A stretch of DNA of 5,029 nucleotides from Phenylobacterium sp. (lineage in GTDB: Bacteria; Pseudomonadota; Alphaproteobacteria; Caulobacterales; Caulobacteraceae): positions 1 to 5,029 of the forward strand of contig JANXXA010000261.1 in the NCBI GenBank assembly GCA_025350885.1. Reading direction: 5' to 3'. A program made the position numbers and the translations under genes. The notes under the pieces were generated by a model. The model worked only from the letters and a program-made list of their open reading frames with translations, did no database searches and had not been told where the DNA came from. Below, piece by piece: positions 4,807-5,029 of the stretch (position 1 is its first letter; each line of letters begins with the position of its first letter).

Positions 4807-5029
4807 TCACCACAGGTTTTTCCCGTCGATCACCGTCACCGGCCAGTCCGCCGCCTCGAAATTGTCGAGCAGCCGGGCGTTTACCGCGATGCGTCGCGTC
4901 TCGCCGTCCCAGTTACCATCCGGTTCGAACGCCGGGGTATCGGTGTAGAGACTGCACCCACACGCGCTACAGAAATGGTGTGCCCCTTTCTTCGTGTTCC
5001 ACCGATAGACGGCATCGCTATCGGCTTGC
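4807..5029 (-). CDS. GFA / CENP-V fold zinc protein, C-terminal part only
   Basis: The last 73 residues of a protein enter from the right edge and end at TGA (4809-4807). The segment HHFCSACGCSLYTDTPAF (visible residues 17-34) is the HxFCxxCG zinc-binding signature of the glutathione-dependent formaldehyde-activating (GFA) family. The usual C-terminal pattern follows: RRIAVNARLLDN (45-56), then WPVTVIDGKNLW (62-73), ending in a Trp. Family members are about 120-150 residues, so roughly half is seen. Most are cytoplasmic zinc proteins. Few have been shown to act on glutathione adducts, so the substrate is unknown. The third cysteine (CGC) close to the CxxC pair is a minor variation. A separate promoter lies between this gene and the M64 operon, so they are probably independent units. 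Confidence 0.9.
   Translation of the reverse strand, partial: QADSDAVYRWNTKKGAHHFCSACGCSLYTDTPAFEPDGNWDGETRRIAVNARLLDNFEAADWPVTVIDGKNLW

Noticed and set aside
4697..4948. Plus-strand open frame of 83 codons near the right edge
   Set aside because: It overlaps the GFA-family gene in antisense, which has a clear zinc motif and a proper C-terminus.

Overview
The window holds six protein-coding regions, and all of them read on the minus strand. The right two thirds (about 1865-5029) is very GC-rich, with codon use typical of a high-GC proteobacterium. For example, bases 3601-3660 contain 46 G+C of 60. The lipoproteins, the GFA-family enzyme and the REP-type tyrosine transposase fit an alphaproteobacterium, and I lean towards Caulobacterales (Caulobacter, Phenylobacterium, Brevundimonas). 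That placement is an impression from gene content and base use, not a proof.

Layout, read right to left in the direction of transcription. At the right edge is the C-terminal half of a GFA/CENP-V-fold zinc protein (4807-5029). A 182-base gap follows, with a small hairpin, a good sigma70-like promoter and a Shine-Dalgarno site. Next is a two-gene operon: a predicted secreted lipoprotein metallopeptidase of the M64 type (3443-4624), then, 10 bases on, a second lipoprotein of unknown function (2776-3432). Just past its stop lies a REP-associated tyrosine transposase (RAYT) unit (about 1957-2769). It carries an intact transposase gene bracketed by copies of a 26-27 base repeat: one copy upstream of the gene and an inverted pair downstream that can fold into a 27-bp perfect stem. 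Beyond it is a small DUF1902/HicB-like antitoxin-type gene (1682-1864) with no recognisable HicA toxin.

The left third (1-1549) is one long open frame that runs off the window. At least 516 codons are visible, and it is clearly poorer in GC (bases 1-60 contain 28 of 60). It is easy to overlook because its stop lies outside the window. I do not recognise its family. Its composition, its position beside an orphan antitoxin-like gene and the transposase unit suggest the edge of an acquired accessory region, possibly of the defence or toxin-antitoxin kind, but no motif proves this.

How the genes work together: the peptidase and the small lipoprotein are almost certainly co-transcribed and both go to the cell envelope. 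The RAYT and its repeats form a self-contained unit inserted, or maintained, between this envelope operon and the accessory genes. I saw no rRNA, tRNA, CRISPR array or riboswitch.
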